From Nitrospinota bacterium (GTDB lineage: Bacteria > UBA8248): a stretch of 35,432 nucleotides of DNA. Under the pieces are notes generated by a model that had not been told where the DNA came from, ran no database searches, and worked only from the letters and a program-made list of their open reading frames with translations. Positions 23,448 through 30,663 of this stretch are shown here, one piece after another. Position 1 is the stretch's first letter; every line of letters starts with the position of its first letter. Both the position numbers and the translations under genes were made by a program. Location of the stretch: assembly GCA_028820795.1 (NCBI GenBank), contig JAPPHK010000072.1:1-35432 (forward strand), read 5' to 3'.

Positions 23448-23831
23448 TTGGCGCCGAGAGACGACTACCACTATAACGAGACGGTGCTCGCCCATATCGC
23501 GGACCCGCGCAACATCGGCGTCATCGAAGACGCGGACGCCGAGGGGAGCGGAACAAACCCCGCCTGCGGCGATGAAGTGACGCTCTATCTCAAATTCGAA
23601 GGCGAGGCGGTCACCGACGCCAGGATACGGATTCTCGGTTGCGGAGCGATTACCGCCGCCATGAGTTCCCTGACGGACATGGTGCGCGGAAAAACGGCGG
23701 ATGAGCTTTCCGAAATCACCGCCGAGGAAATCGCCGGGAGCGTGGGCGGCCTCCCCACCCACAAGCGCCACTGCGCCACCCTCGCCCGGCGCGTGCTGCA
23801 AAACGCGCTCAAATCGAGAAACGCAATCTAA
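23448..23831 (+). CDS. iscU: Iron-sulfur cluster assembly scaffold (IscU/NifU N-terminal type)
   Basis: Scaffold of 127 aa on which [Fe-S] clusters are built from IscS sulfur. The three ligand cysteines are in NPACGDE, ILGCGAITAA and KRHCATLA, and the supporting Asp (CGDE) and His (RHC) are present. The rest matches the NifU N-terminal domain (LTDMVRGKTADELSEITAEE, VGGLP). The start is TTG with AGAAG upstream; an ATG overlapping the iscS stop is in another frame. It is a single-domain scaffold, lacking the ferredoxin and thioredoxin-like domains of full NifU. Clients in this window could include the molybdoenzyme, which needs five clusters, RlmN and the endonuclease III homologue. Confidence 0.95.
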   Translation: MAPRDDYHYNETVLAHIADPRNIGVIEDADAEGSGTNPACGDEVTLYLKFEGEAVTDARIRILGCGAITAAMSSLTDMVRGKTADELSEITAEEIAGSVGGLPTHKRHCATLARRVLQNALKSRNAI

Positions 23832-23837
23832 CCCTCC

Positions 23838-24299
23838 ATGGGAACTTCAAAACCCGTCAAAATTCTCGAACTGGACGGCTTGAAGCTTTGGGCGCTACGC
23901 GCCGAGACCGCCGCCGGCCCCGAGATCATCGGCCTCACCCAGGCGCGCCTGCTCAGGATATGCGGGATCCTTCCCAGGATCGGCCCCGCTTACGGGCTTG
24001 ACCATGGCGAGAAGGGATACGAAGCCTGCTGGCGGGCGCTTTCGGACCTGCCAAGACCTGAAGAACTCCATGAGACGGACTTTCCGGGCGGCTGGCATGC
24101 GGTGGGAGCGCACACCGGGGGATACGACACACTTGGGCTCACACTGGGAGAGATGCTCGAAAAATGGCTGCCGCACAGCGGATTCAAGAGAAGAGAAGGC
24201 CCCGTGGTGTACCGCTACCTGACCGACCCCCGTGATACGGCGGAAGCCGACATCAGAACCGAAATCTGCGTGCCCGTTCAGCCCGACCCGATTGAGTGA
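23838..24299 (+). CDS. GyrI-like/AraC effector-binding domain protein
   Basis: Stand-alone small-molecule-binding (SRPBCC-like GyrI/Rob) domain protein of 153 aa. The typical ending is FPGGWHAVGAHTGGYDTLGLTLGEML, then a central RREGPVVYRYLTDPRDT and the final ADIRTEICVPV strand. Family members bind hydrophobic ligands or inhibit gyrase (SbmC), or are effector domains of regulators. There is no DNA-binding domain here. It lies 6 bp after the scaffold gene, so it is in the cysE-iscS-iscU operon, where its role is unclear. Confidence 0.8.
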   Translation: MGTSKPVKILELDGLKLWALRAETAAGPEIIGLTQARLLRICGILPRIGPAYGLDHGEKGYEACWRALSDLPRPEELHETDFPGGWHAVGAHTGGYDTLGLTLGEMLEKWLPHSGFKRREGPVVYRYLTDPRDTAEADIRTEICVPVQPDPIE

Positions 24300-24331
24300 G
24301 CGGCTACGGACATCTGACCATTGAATCGATG

Positions 24332-24359
24332 GTAGGGACAGGTCGCGACCTGTCCCTAC
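24332..24359. repeat. Perfect 28-bp palindrome
   Basis: Two 14-bp arms (GTAGGGACAGGTCG and its exact complement) meet with no spacer. It lies 32 bp after the GyrI-like stop. The border GTAGGG/CCCTAC matches the ends of the modular repeats at 24.69, 27.9 and 30.5 kb, so it is probably another module of that family. There is no T-run, so it is not a classic terminator. Confidence 0.8.
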
Positions 24360-24465
24360 GGCCGCCATTCGAGGGGATATGCAGAGGTCGCCGATCGGGA
24401 TGGACCCACCCGCGCGGCATCGGGCTTCGCAGAACGCTTGACACCCTCAAACCGAGCACCCCGAA

Positions 24466-24580
24466 CCCTCATCCTGAGTAGGCGCGTAAGCGCCGTATCG
24501 AAGGATGGGGGAGCGCATCTCTCCGACAAGCGCGAATTTCGCCCTTCGATACGCCGCCTTCGGCGGCTACTCAGGGTGAG
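24466..24580. repeat. REP-like paired palindromic repeat
   Basis: Two units of about 39 bp face each other across 36 bp. The left unit (CTCATCCTGAGTA, a small GGCGC/GCGCC hairpin, then GTATCGAAGG) is the reverse complement in outline of the right unit (CCTTCGATAC, a GCCGCCTTCGGCGGC hairpin, TACTCAGGGTGAG). The whole could fold into a long cruciform with two internal hairpins. This resembles extragenic palindromes found in many proteobacterial genomes. No repeat-associated transposase is present in the window. Confidence 0.75.
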
Positions 24581-24658
24581 GCGGAGCGGCGGGCTGCGCA
24601 GGACGAGTAGGAGGATTGCTCCACATCGAACTTTTTCAAGGACCCTTTCAAAGAAGGA

Positions 24659-24775
24659 GTTGTTAAAAAACCGGAGAGGGTAATTTTTTGTGTGTAGGTC
24701 GGACATATATGTCCGACATATATGCGACCCGGTTTTTTCACCCACTACAAGGGCCGCATGTATGTGGCCCCTACA
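24659..24775. repeat. Modular palindromic repeat, copy A
   Basis: The core runs from TGTAGG at 24693 to CTACA at 24775. A perfect 20-bp palindrome GTCGGACATATATGTCCGAC (24698-24717) is followed by ATATATGCGACCC and, after a short spacer, by the imperfect palindrome GGGCCGCATGTATGTGGCCC (24751-24770). The left flank GTTGTTAAAAAACCGG resembles the outer end of copy C. No right outer end is visible, so this copy looks truncated on that side. It separates the convergent GyrI-like and molybdoenzyme genes. The rest of 24776-24872 holds only an inverted GGAAT-type short repeat (GGAATCCCGACGCCGGAATG). Confidence 0.85.
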
Positions 24776-24872
24776 CCTTTGTGCGGCAAGACGGAATCCC
24801 GACGCCGGAATGACGGTGGTTTATTTCGGTCGATGAGGAAAGGAACAAGAGCAGATCACGACATCGGACAAG

Positions 24873-27824
24873 TCACGCCTTTGTGATTCGGCACAGCAGA
24901 CTCTTGAGGTTCGTCTGGTCCGAGCACGGGTCGCGCTGCGCGACGTCCGTCAGGAAATTCACCGACCGCCATGGATGGTAGGGCTGGCGCTCCCCCCAGC
25001 CGATGGGAACGTACACCGAGTCCTCCCTGATGCCTGCATTCACCCAGGCCATCGCCTCGATGGCGCCGTGCGCGGTCTCCACCTTGACTTTCTCTCCGTC
25101 CTCGATTCCCAATGCTCCCGCTTTTCGGGGATGCATCTGGCAATAGAGGTCGGGCCACATCTCCTGCGCCTGCCAGAAATAATGCGTCCAGCTATGGAAA
25201 TGCGGTGCGGGCGGCCGCCCCGTTATCAGCGTCGTCTCGAAGCCTTGCCTGCGGAGCGCATCGCCCAGGTTTTCCTCATCCGGCTGAACGATTCTGGCGG
25301 CGCGGGAACCCGTCGGCGCCTTGCTGAACGGGGAGATGACTTCCAGATCGTCATCTTCGTGTTCGTATTCGAGATACGGCAACCCCAGGAGATTCTCTTT
25401 CTCGCTGTAGAACTCCGGCAGCGCGGAGAGCCCTACTTTAGAGAATTTTTCCTCCAGCGCCTCCGTCCAGAACTCGAGCCGCCCGCTCGGCGTCGGGAAG
25501 CGCTTGCCGTCTGGCTGCCCGGTGGCGGTCGTTCCTTCGAGATAAAGCGTTTCCTGCTCTGGAGCATCTTCGCTCGCGACGGGAAAGCGCACCCACCGCC
25601 AGGGAACCGAGTGGAGCCTTTTCTGCGTCACGCCCCGCAGGAAATCGTTGTCGATGCACATCTCGTCCCAGAATTTGCCCGGATCCTTGTATTCCTCTTT
25701 CATGACGTCGCCGAAGCCCAGGCGTCTTCCGAGTTCTATCCATATCCAGCCGTCGGGCTTCGCCTCCCCCGGCGGGTCGATCATCTTGTCGATCCACACG
25801 ATTCTTCGGTCGTCGTTCGTGCGGCCCAGCTCTCCCTTCTCGATACCGCCCGCCGCGGGCAGCACGTAATCCGCATAGGCCGAGGTCTCGTTCGCGAACA
25901 ACTCGACGTGGACGATGAGGTCGAGCGCCTGGAAGGCCGCGCGCGCCTCGTCCTGGCCCGGCCATTGCGCGAGCGGGTTGTTGCACGTGATGAGGCCCTT
26001 GATGGGGTACGGCTTGCCCTCCCGCATAGCGCTCAGCCAGCCCGCCGGGCTCCTGCGGACCATGGGCTTTCGAATCTTCGCCCTCCTCTCCTCCGGCGCG
26101 TTGGCGGCGATGGGCGGGCCCGCCGTCATGTTCACGTAGGCGCCGCCCCTGCGGCCCCAGTTCCCCGTTATCGCGGCGACGAACATGAACGCCCGGTTCG
26201 TCTGCACCGAGTTGGTGTGCTGGTTGAGTCCCCGGCTCCCGAAGATGACGCAGCCGTCCGCCCGGGCCACGTCCCCGGCAAGCGCGCGGATATCCTCCGC
26301 AGATATGCCCGTAACGGCTTCCGCCCAATCGGGGGAGTAGCCTTTTTCGAATATGAAATCGCGCCAGCGCTCCCAGCCCAGCACCCACTCCTCGCAGAAA
26401 CGCGCATCGTGCAGGTCTTCCGAGAAGATATGGTGCGCCATGGCGAGGCCGAGCGCCATGTCGGTGCCCGGACGGATGGCGAGCCATTTATCCGCCTTGC
26501 TCGCCGTGGCGGTATACCTCGGGTCCACCACCACCATCTTCGTCTTGTTCCTGATGCGCCAGTCGTTCACCTTGCCGAAGTAGACCGGCCGCGTCTCCGC
26601 CTGGTTGTCCCCGACGTAGAGATACATGCCGGCGCTGCCGATGTCCCCGGGCGTGTAGCTGTTCCCGTTGCCGTTGATCCCGTGCGTCACCTCGTAGGCG
26701 ACCACCTTGCCCGCCGCGCAGAACGGGTCCGTCCCCTGCAGGTTGGGTGTGCCCCACATCTGGCTGAACAGCCGCACGTAGCCTTTCTGCGTAATCAGGC
26801 CCGTGCGGGTGCCTACGAACATCGCCAGCGCCTCAGGACCCCACCGTTCTCTCAAGACTTCGAGTTTCGCGGCGATCTCATCGAGCGCCTGCTCCCAGGT
26901 GATGCGCTCGAATTTATTTTCGCCCCGTCGGCCGACGCGCTTGAGAGGGTACTCGAGGCGATGCTCGTTGTGATGGAGCTGGAGCGTGAACTGCGCCTTG
27001 GGGCAGATTTTTCCGTTCAGGACGGGATCCTCATCGTTCCCCGTCACGTTGATGAGCTTATCGCCCTGGAAATGGAACTTGGCGCTGCAGCAGTTGAAAC
27101 AGAAATTACATCCCCCGGGCACGACGCGGTCCGCTTTGAGCGCCTTTTTGTCATGCAGGTAGGGAAAGGCGGGGCCTTTCTCCTCGAAAACGCCGTTCGC
27201 TTCGGGTGATTCCACGAAACGGGGACGGCTCGGTTTTTCACACAAACCCGAACTTTCTACGCCGTTCGCGCGGCCGTTTGCTCTCCCGATTTTCTCCAGA
27301 TAAATCGTCTGGGGCTTCAGGAGAAAATGATCGTGATCCCGAAGGCTCCGATCTTCCTCATGTGCTTTTTCGAGAAGGTCCTCCCGCTCCCCGAACGAGA
27401 TGGCGAAACCCGGACAGATTTCCGCGCAGGCGGGATCGAGCCCCTTCTCCCGCCGCTCGGGGCACAGGTCGCACTTCACCGAGTGATGCCCCTGCGCGTC
27501 ATAGCCCATCGCGCTGTAAGGACACGCCATGACGCATTCCCCGCAACCCGTGCAAAGCGCCTCATGCACCTCCACCACGCCGGTATCGGGGTCTTTCGTG
27601 ATCGCCTTGGGATGGACAGGACAGGCCCTCAGGCACGCGGGCCGCTCGCAGTGCTGGCAGGTGAGCGTGAGGAAATCGGGCGCGCCCGTAGAGGCGTCCC
27701 CCAGCCAGACCACCTTGTTCCGGTACTGGCCGGGGCCGAGCCTGTGCTCCTGCTTGCAGGCCGCCTCGCAACTCTTGCAGCCGAAGCACCGCTCCAGATC
27801 GATCATCAAGGCCAGCTTGCCCAA
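24873..27824 (-). CDS. Fused four-cluster ferredoxin-molybdopterin oxidoreductase
   Basis: A 983-aa fusion of an electron-transfer beta subunit and a catalytic alpha subunit of the DMSO reductase superfamily. Residues 1-165 carry four cysteine clusters (CFGCKSCEAACKQEH, CQHCERPACLRACP, CTGCGECVMACP, CDLC...CAEICP), as in DmsB/NrfC. A linker of about 65 residues follows. The catalytic part opens with C239-x2-C242-x3-C246-x27-C274 for a further 4Fe-4S cluster. GTDPFCAAGK places Cys369 as the probable Mo/W ligand, as in polysulfide, thiosulfate and tetrathionate-type reductases. The C-terminal molybdopterin domain includes MHPRKAGALGIEDGEKV. There is no Tat signal, so it should face the cytosol. 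The start is TTG, supported by AAGGAG six bases upstream. The partner is the cytochrome b encoded just upstream. The substrate is unknown. Confidence 0.92.
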   Translation of the reverse strand: MGKLALMIDLERCFGCKSCEAACKQEHRLGPGQYRNKVVWLGDASTGAPDFLTLTCQHCERPACLRACPVHPKAITKDPDTGVVEVHEALCTGCGECVMACPYSAMGYDAQGHHSVKCDLCPERREKGLDPACAEICPGFAISFGEREDLLEKAHEEDRSLRDHDHFLLKPQTIYLEKIGRANGRANGVESSGLCEKPSRPRFVESPEANGVFEEKGPAFPYLHDKKALKADRVVPGGCNFCFNCCSAKFHFQGDKLINVTGNDEDPVLNGKICPKAQFTLQLHHNEHRLEYPLKRVGRRGENKFERITWEQALDEIAAKLEVLRERWGPEALAMFVGTRTGLITQKGYVRLFSQMWGTPNLQGTDPFCAAGKVVAYEVTHGINGNGNSYTPGDIGSAGMYLYVGDNQAETRPVYFGKVNDWRIRNKTKMVVVDPRYTATASKADKWLAIRPGTDMALGLAMAHHIFSEDLHDARFCEEWVLGWERWRDFIFEKGYSPDWAEAVTGISAEDIRALAGDVARADGCVIFGSRGLNQHTNSVQTNRAFMFVAAITGNWGRRGGAYVNMTAGPPIAANAPEERRAKIRKPMVRRSPAGWLSAMREGKPYPIKGLITCNNPLAQWPGQDEARAAFQALDLIVHVELFANETSAYADYVLPAAGGIEKGELGRTNDDRRIVWIDKMIDPPGEAKPDGWIWIELGRRLGFGDVMKEEYKDPGKFWDEMCIDNDFLRGVTQKRLHSVPWRWVRFPVASEDAPEQETLYLEGTTATGQPDGKRFPTPSGRLEFWTEALEEKFSKVGLSALPEFYSEKENLLGLPYLEYEHEDDDLEVISPFSKAPTGSRAARIVQPDEENLGDALRRQGFETTLITGRPPAPHFHSWTHYFWQAQEMWPDLYCQMHPRKAGALGIEDGEKVKVETAHGAIEAMAWVNAGIREDSVYVPIGWGERQPYHPWRSVNFLTDVAQRDPCSDQTNLKSLLCRITKA

Positions 27825-27842
27825 GACTCGCTCCTTCAGGAA

Positions 27843-28066
27843 GGGGTGTCGAAAAGGCCCTCCTCACTCGGAATTGGCTACCGCCGTTATTCCGGCGTTA
27901 ATGCCGCTCCTGTTGTAGGTCGGACATATATGTCCGACATATATGCGACCCTGATTTTCGCCCCTCCTGCGAACGGGCCGCATATCTGTAGCGCTCCCTT
28001 CTTGGGAGCGCTACCTACAAAACCAACATCCCCGCCCCTCCTCGGATAGATTCTTTCAACAACCCC
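27843..28066. repeat. Modular palindromic repeat, copy B, with swapped right module
   Basis: The core TGTAGG at 27914 and the 20-bp palindrome at 27919-27938 are identical to copies A and C, again followed by ATATATGCGACCC. The right module begins GGGCCGCATAT but then switches to a different perfect hairpin, GTAGCGCTCCC-TTCTT-GGGAGCGCTAC (27988-28014), ending CTACA at 28019. The outer ends GGGGTGTCGAAAAG (27843) and CTTTCAACAACCCC (28053-28066) form imperfect inverted repeats matching copy C. It lies between the cytochrome b and molybdoenzyme genes. Its edge is about 8 bp upstream of the AAGGAG of the latter, so it forms that gene's leader. Confidence 0.82.
27988..28014. repeat. Perfect 11-bp stem hairpin inside copy B
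   Basis: GTAGCGCTCCC and GGGAGCGCTAC flank the loop TTCTT. With its GC-rich stem it would be very stable in mRNA on either strand. It lies in the 252-bp gap of an apparent operon. It has no long T-run, so pausing or RNA processing is more likely than intrinsic termination. Confidence 0.8.
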
Positions 28067-28076
28067 GACGCGCGGA

Positions 28077-28850
28077 CTACCACTTCGTCAAATGCCACCA
28101 GTATATCTCCTCGCCGCCCGAGACATAACCGGCGAAAAACGTGACGGTGACGACGTGCCCCACAATACCGAGAATGAAGAGATAAGCCAAAACGACGTGA
28201 ACGATACGCCAATACGCCTGCGCGGGAGATACGCCGGAGCGCACGCCCAACAGCTTGTTTTCCCGGCCGATAAGCCGGGCGTAGGCGAGGGTAAGCCCGG
28301 GTCTTGAGAACCAATGCTTGAGCCTCGGAGAGAAGACGCCCTCGTCCGCTCCCGGCTCGATCCTCGACAACAGGGACTCTTTTTCTTCGATGAGGCGGGC
28401 CAGACGCTCGCGGTTTTCGGAACCGGGCGGGGAGAAGGATTCTTCCCTCGAGGCGAAGGTGGCCGCCATGTTTTTGGAGAGGCGGACGCGCGCCCACACG
28501 CCCAGGATCACCAGCACCAAGAGTGCGACGAGCAACAGCGCCGGCGCATAGCGAAGAAATCCGGCCGAGTGGATAGTGACCAGCACGCCGCCCAGGGTGG
28601 CCGTCACGACATGGGCGGAAAACCAGCCAAGTGGAGAGCCGCCCGCCCCCGTTCGCTTCGTGACTACGAAAACCATGGAGACGCACAGGAGAACCGTCCC
28701 CGCGACGCCGATCAGATACAGCGTGGGGGAACCCGGCAGATGCCATTCACGCGGTAATTCGCGCTGAAACGCGAAGAAGGTGACCAGAACGACCGCCGCC
28801 GCGAAGACGAGGTACGCAAGCAGCCTGTCGCCGATATCGAGTCGTCTCAT
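28077..28850 (-). CDS. Diheme cytochrome b-like membrane subunit
   Basis: A 257-aa inner-membrane protein with about five hydrophobic helices (about 10-27, 42-63, 76-98, 103-120 and 214-238). His80 and His94 in one helix and His218 and His232 in another are each 14 residues apart, the pattern that holds two stacked b hemes by bis-His ligation. A charged segment of about 80 residues (NMAATFASREESFSPPGSEN onward) separates the helices and is probably cytosolic. I infer a quinone-linked membrane anchor that exchanges electrons with the fused molybdoenzyme encoded next. No haem-binding CxxCH is present. It starts 5 bp after the greA stop with no Shine-Dalgarno, so translation is probably coupled to greA. 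Confidence 0.75.
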   Translation of the reverse strand: MRRLDIGDRLLAYLVFAAAVVLVTFFAFQRELPREWHLPGSPTLYLIGVAGTVLLCVSMVFVVTKRTGAGGSPLGWFSAHVVTATLGGVLVTIHSAGFLRYAPALLLVALLVLVILGVWARVRLSKNMAATFASREESFSPPGSENRERLARLIEEKESLLSRIEPGADEGVFSPRLKHWFSRPGLTLAYARLIGRENKLLGVRSGVSPAQAYWRIVHVVLAYLFILGIVGHVVTVTFFAGYVSGGEEIYWWHLTKW

Positions 28851-28855
28851 GAAAA

Positions 28856-29335
28856 TCAGGAAAATTCGATTTTTTCTACGTCCACGATCTCGAAATTTCT
28901 TACGCCGCCGGGCAACTGCACCGCCACCTCATCGCCCGGTTCTTTCTGCATCAGCCCGCGCGAGAGCGGCGCGCTGAAGGAAATAATCCCGTTCGGGAGG
29001 TCGCTTTCCTCCTCGCCCAGTATCTTGTAGGTAAGCTCTTCGTTCTTATCCAGATCGAAAAGCGTGACTTTTGTGCCGATGGTGACCCTGTCACCGGAGA
29101 TGGGAAGTTCCTCTATCACGCTCGCCTCGCGAATCTTGTCCATGATCCGACTCACCTCGTTCTTCAGGTTACCCTGCAACTCGATGGCGGCCTCCCACTC
29201 GGCGTTCTCGCTCAAATCGCCCAGACTCGCGGCCTTACCAATTTCCTTGGACACCTCATGTTTCAGGCGGTACTGAATCTGTTCGACCTTCTGTCTCAGT
29301 CCTTCTAAGCTCGCTTTGGTGATGTAATACGGCAT
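28856..29335 (-). CDS. greA: Transcription elongation factor GreA
   Basis: Binds RNA polymerase in the secondary channel and stimulates cleavage of backtracked RNA, 159 aa. The N-terminal coiled coil carries the acidic tip GDLSENAEWEAA, with the catalytic Asp and Glu. The C-terminal FKBP-like domain includes VTIGTKVTLFDLD, YKILGEEESD and ISFSAPLSRGLMQKEPGDEV. GAGGAAG just before the ATG is a strong ribosome binding site. Neighbours are a class IV aminotransferase upstream (41 bp) and cytochrome b downstream (5 bp), an unusual company for greA. Confidence 0.96.
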   Translation of the reverse strand: MPYYITKASLEGLRQKVEQIQYRLKHEVSKEIGKAASLGDLSENAEWEAAIELQGNLKNEVSRIMDKIREASVIEELPISGDRVTIGTKVTLFDLDKNEELTYKILGEEESDLPNGIISFSAPLSRGLMQKEPGDEVAVQLPGGVRNFEIVDVEKIEFS

Positions 29336-29376
29336 TTCTTCCTCATCCAGCCTTAGAAATAATCGAAAATCGCGCC

Positions 29377-30294
29377 TCAGGCGCCTTCCTTTATTTTTTC
29401 CTTCACCTGATCGCGAAAGTCATACCCCGTATCCTCCACGAACGCCTCGATCAGGCGTTTCGTGACCGGCCCCGGAACCTGCGCGCTCGGCTTGAAGCTG
29501 TCTATCTCGCGCACCGGCATGGCGCATATCGCGCTCGAGGTGATGAAATACTCTTCCGCCTGCGCCAGGTCGTATGTCGTCATGTCCCTTTCCTCGACGG
29601 CGATGCCCAGACGTGCAGCCAGTTCGAACACCGCGATGCGCGTTACTCCCTGCAATATGTTCCTCTCATGCGGCGTCCAGAGCGCGCCATCCTTCACCAT
29701 GAAGAAATTGGCGCTCGAGTTCTCCGTCACGTTCCCGCGCACGTCGAGCATCAGGGAGAGCGAACCCGACGCTGCGGCGTCGAGTTCCGCCAAAATCTGG
29801 TTCATCTTGCTCGTCACCTTGGCTCTCGTCTCGATGCATTCGGGCGGGTTGCGCCTCGTGGGCGTTATCGCCAGACGCACGCCGTTCAGGTACCGCTCCG
29901 CGAAGGACGCCACGTTCACGGGCCGCCAGAATATGAACACCGAAGCCGGCCCCGCCGCGCCCGCCGCCATGGAGGGGTCGTCATATCCGCGGGTCACCCA
30001 GTGGCCGACGCGGTACATGGCGCCCTCTTCGAGACGGCACAGATTCGCCTCCAGGGTGGCGAGCGTGGCTTGTTTCATCTCCGCCTGGCTGATACCGACG
30101 TCGATACGGACGTACTTGAGCGAGCGGTAGAGGCGGTCGATATGGTCATCGAGCCGATAGAGCTTTCCCGCGAAACACGGGGTGACCTCGTACACCCCGT
30201 CGCCCCAGAGGAAACCGCGATCGAAGGGCGATATCCTGGCGCTGTTTTCTTCTATGACCTCTCCGTTGAGATAGACGAATCGCTCACCGGGCAT
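29377..30294 (-). CDS. Class IV aminotransferase (branched-chain or D-amino-acid type)
   Basis: PLP enzyme of 305 aa in the IlvE/Dat/PabC fold. The opening VYLNGEVIEENSARISPFDRGFLWGDGVYEV is the family start, RLYRSLKYVRIDV follows, and the PLP Lys is in RAKVTSKMNQILAE. ENSSANFFMVKDGALWTPHERNILQGVTR is the cofactor phosphate region. The usual IlvE Tyr/Arg pattern is not decisive, so branched-chain aminotransferase, D-alanine aminotransferase or a specialised transaminase are all possible. GGAGGAG precedes the ATG. It lies upstream of greA and downstream of repeat copy C. Confidence 0.9.
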   Translation of the reverse strand: MPGERFVYLNGEVIEENSARISPFDRGFLWGDGVYEVTPCFAGKLYRLDDHIDRLYRSLKYVRIDVGISQAEMKQATLATLEANLCRLEEGAMYRVGHWVTRGYDDPSMAAGAAGPASVFIFWRPVNVASFAERYLNGVRLAITPTRRNPPECIETRAKVTSKMNQILAELDAAASGSLSLMLDVRGNVTENSSANFFMVKDGALWTPHERNILQGVTRIAVFELAARLGIAVEERDMTTYDLAQAEEYFITSSAICAMPVREIDSFKPSAQVPGPVTKRLIEAFVEDTGYDFRDQVKEKIKEGA

Positions 30295-30390
30295 CGGACG
30301 CTCCTCCCATGCGCATCAACAAAGAAAGGCCGGCCCCGAACGAGGGGCACAGCCGCAAGAAAAATGAACTATCTTCCTACCTGGACCCAT

Positions 30391-30419
30391 CTTATAAAAG
30401 AATAGGCCGGAGGGCAAAA
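30391..30419 (-). promoter_or_regulatory. Weak sigma70-like promoter candidate for the class IV aminotransferase operon
   Basis: On the minus strand, TATAAG (30391-30396) lies 17 bp from TTTTGC (30414-30419), about 100 bp upstream of the aminotransferase ATG. The -10 is good and the -35 poor. It lies between repeat copy C and the gene, where transcription of the greA group could start. Nothing else was seen in 30295-30476. Confidence 0.25.
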
Positions 30420-30483
30420 TCGCTCCGGGAAATTCCGCCGGCCCGCGATAACCGGTTCCGGGTTTTCCCATTCATGCTTATGG

Positions 30484-30663
30484 GGTTGTTGGAAAAGACG
30501 GAAAGGGAAAATTTGTTTGTGTGTAGGTCGGACATATATGTCCGACATATATGCGACCCTGAATTTTTCACCCACTACACGGGCCGCATATATGCGGCCC
30601 CTACAAAAACCGCCCTTCTCGGTTATGTCAAACACTCGTTCATCAGGACTTTGTCAACAGCCT
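30484..30663. mobile_element. Modular palindromic repeat, copy C: MITE-like element
   Basis: The most complete copy. The outer ends GGTTGTTGGAAAAG and CTTTGTCAACAGCC are imperfect inverted repeats, and a perfect 7-bp direct repeat CTTATGG flanks them (30477-30483 and 30664-30670), as expected of a target-site duplication. Inside, the core TGTAGG (30522) leads to GTCGGACATATATGTCCGAC (30527-30546), ATATATGCGACCC, a short spacer and the second perfect palindrome GGGCCGCATATATGCGGCCC (30581-30600), ending CTACA. At about 180 bp with no ORF it is non-autonomous. It lies between hyuB and the class IV aminotransferase gene. Confidence 0.75.

Noticed and set aside
24975-27209. 744-aa plus-strand ORF opposite the molybdoenzyme
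   Set aside because: It is an Arg/Pro/His-rich reverse shadow with no domain, explained by GC-rich codon structure on the opposite strand.
27988-28014. Copy B hairpin as a classic intrinsic terminator
   Set aside because: There is no T-run after the stem on either strand long enough to support intrinsic termination.
24332-30663. Repeats considered as a CRISPR array or origin iterons
   Set aside because: Copies are separated by whole genes, are self-palindromic and have no regular spacers; no cas or replication gene is near.
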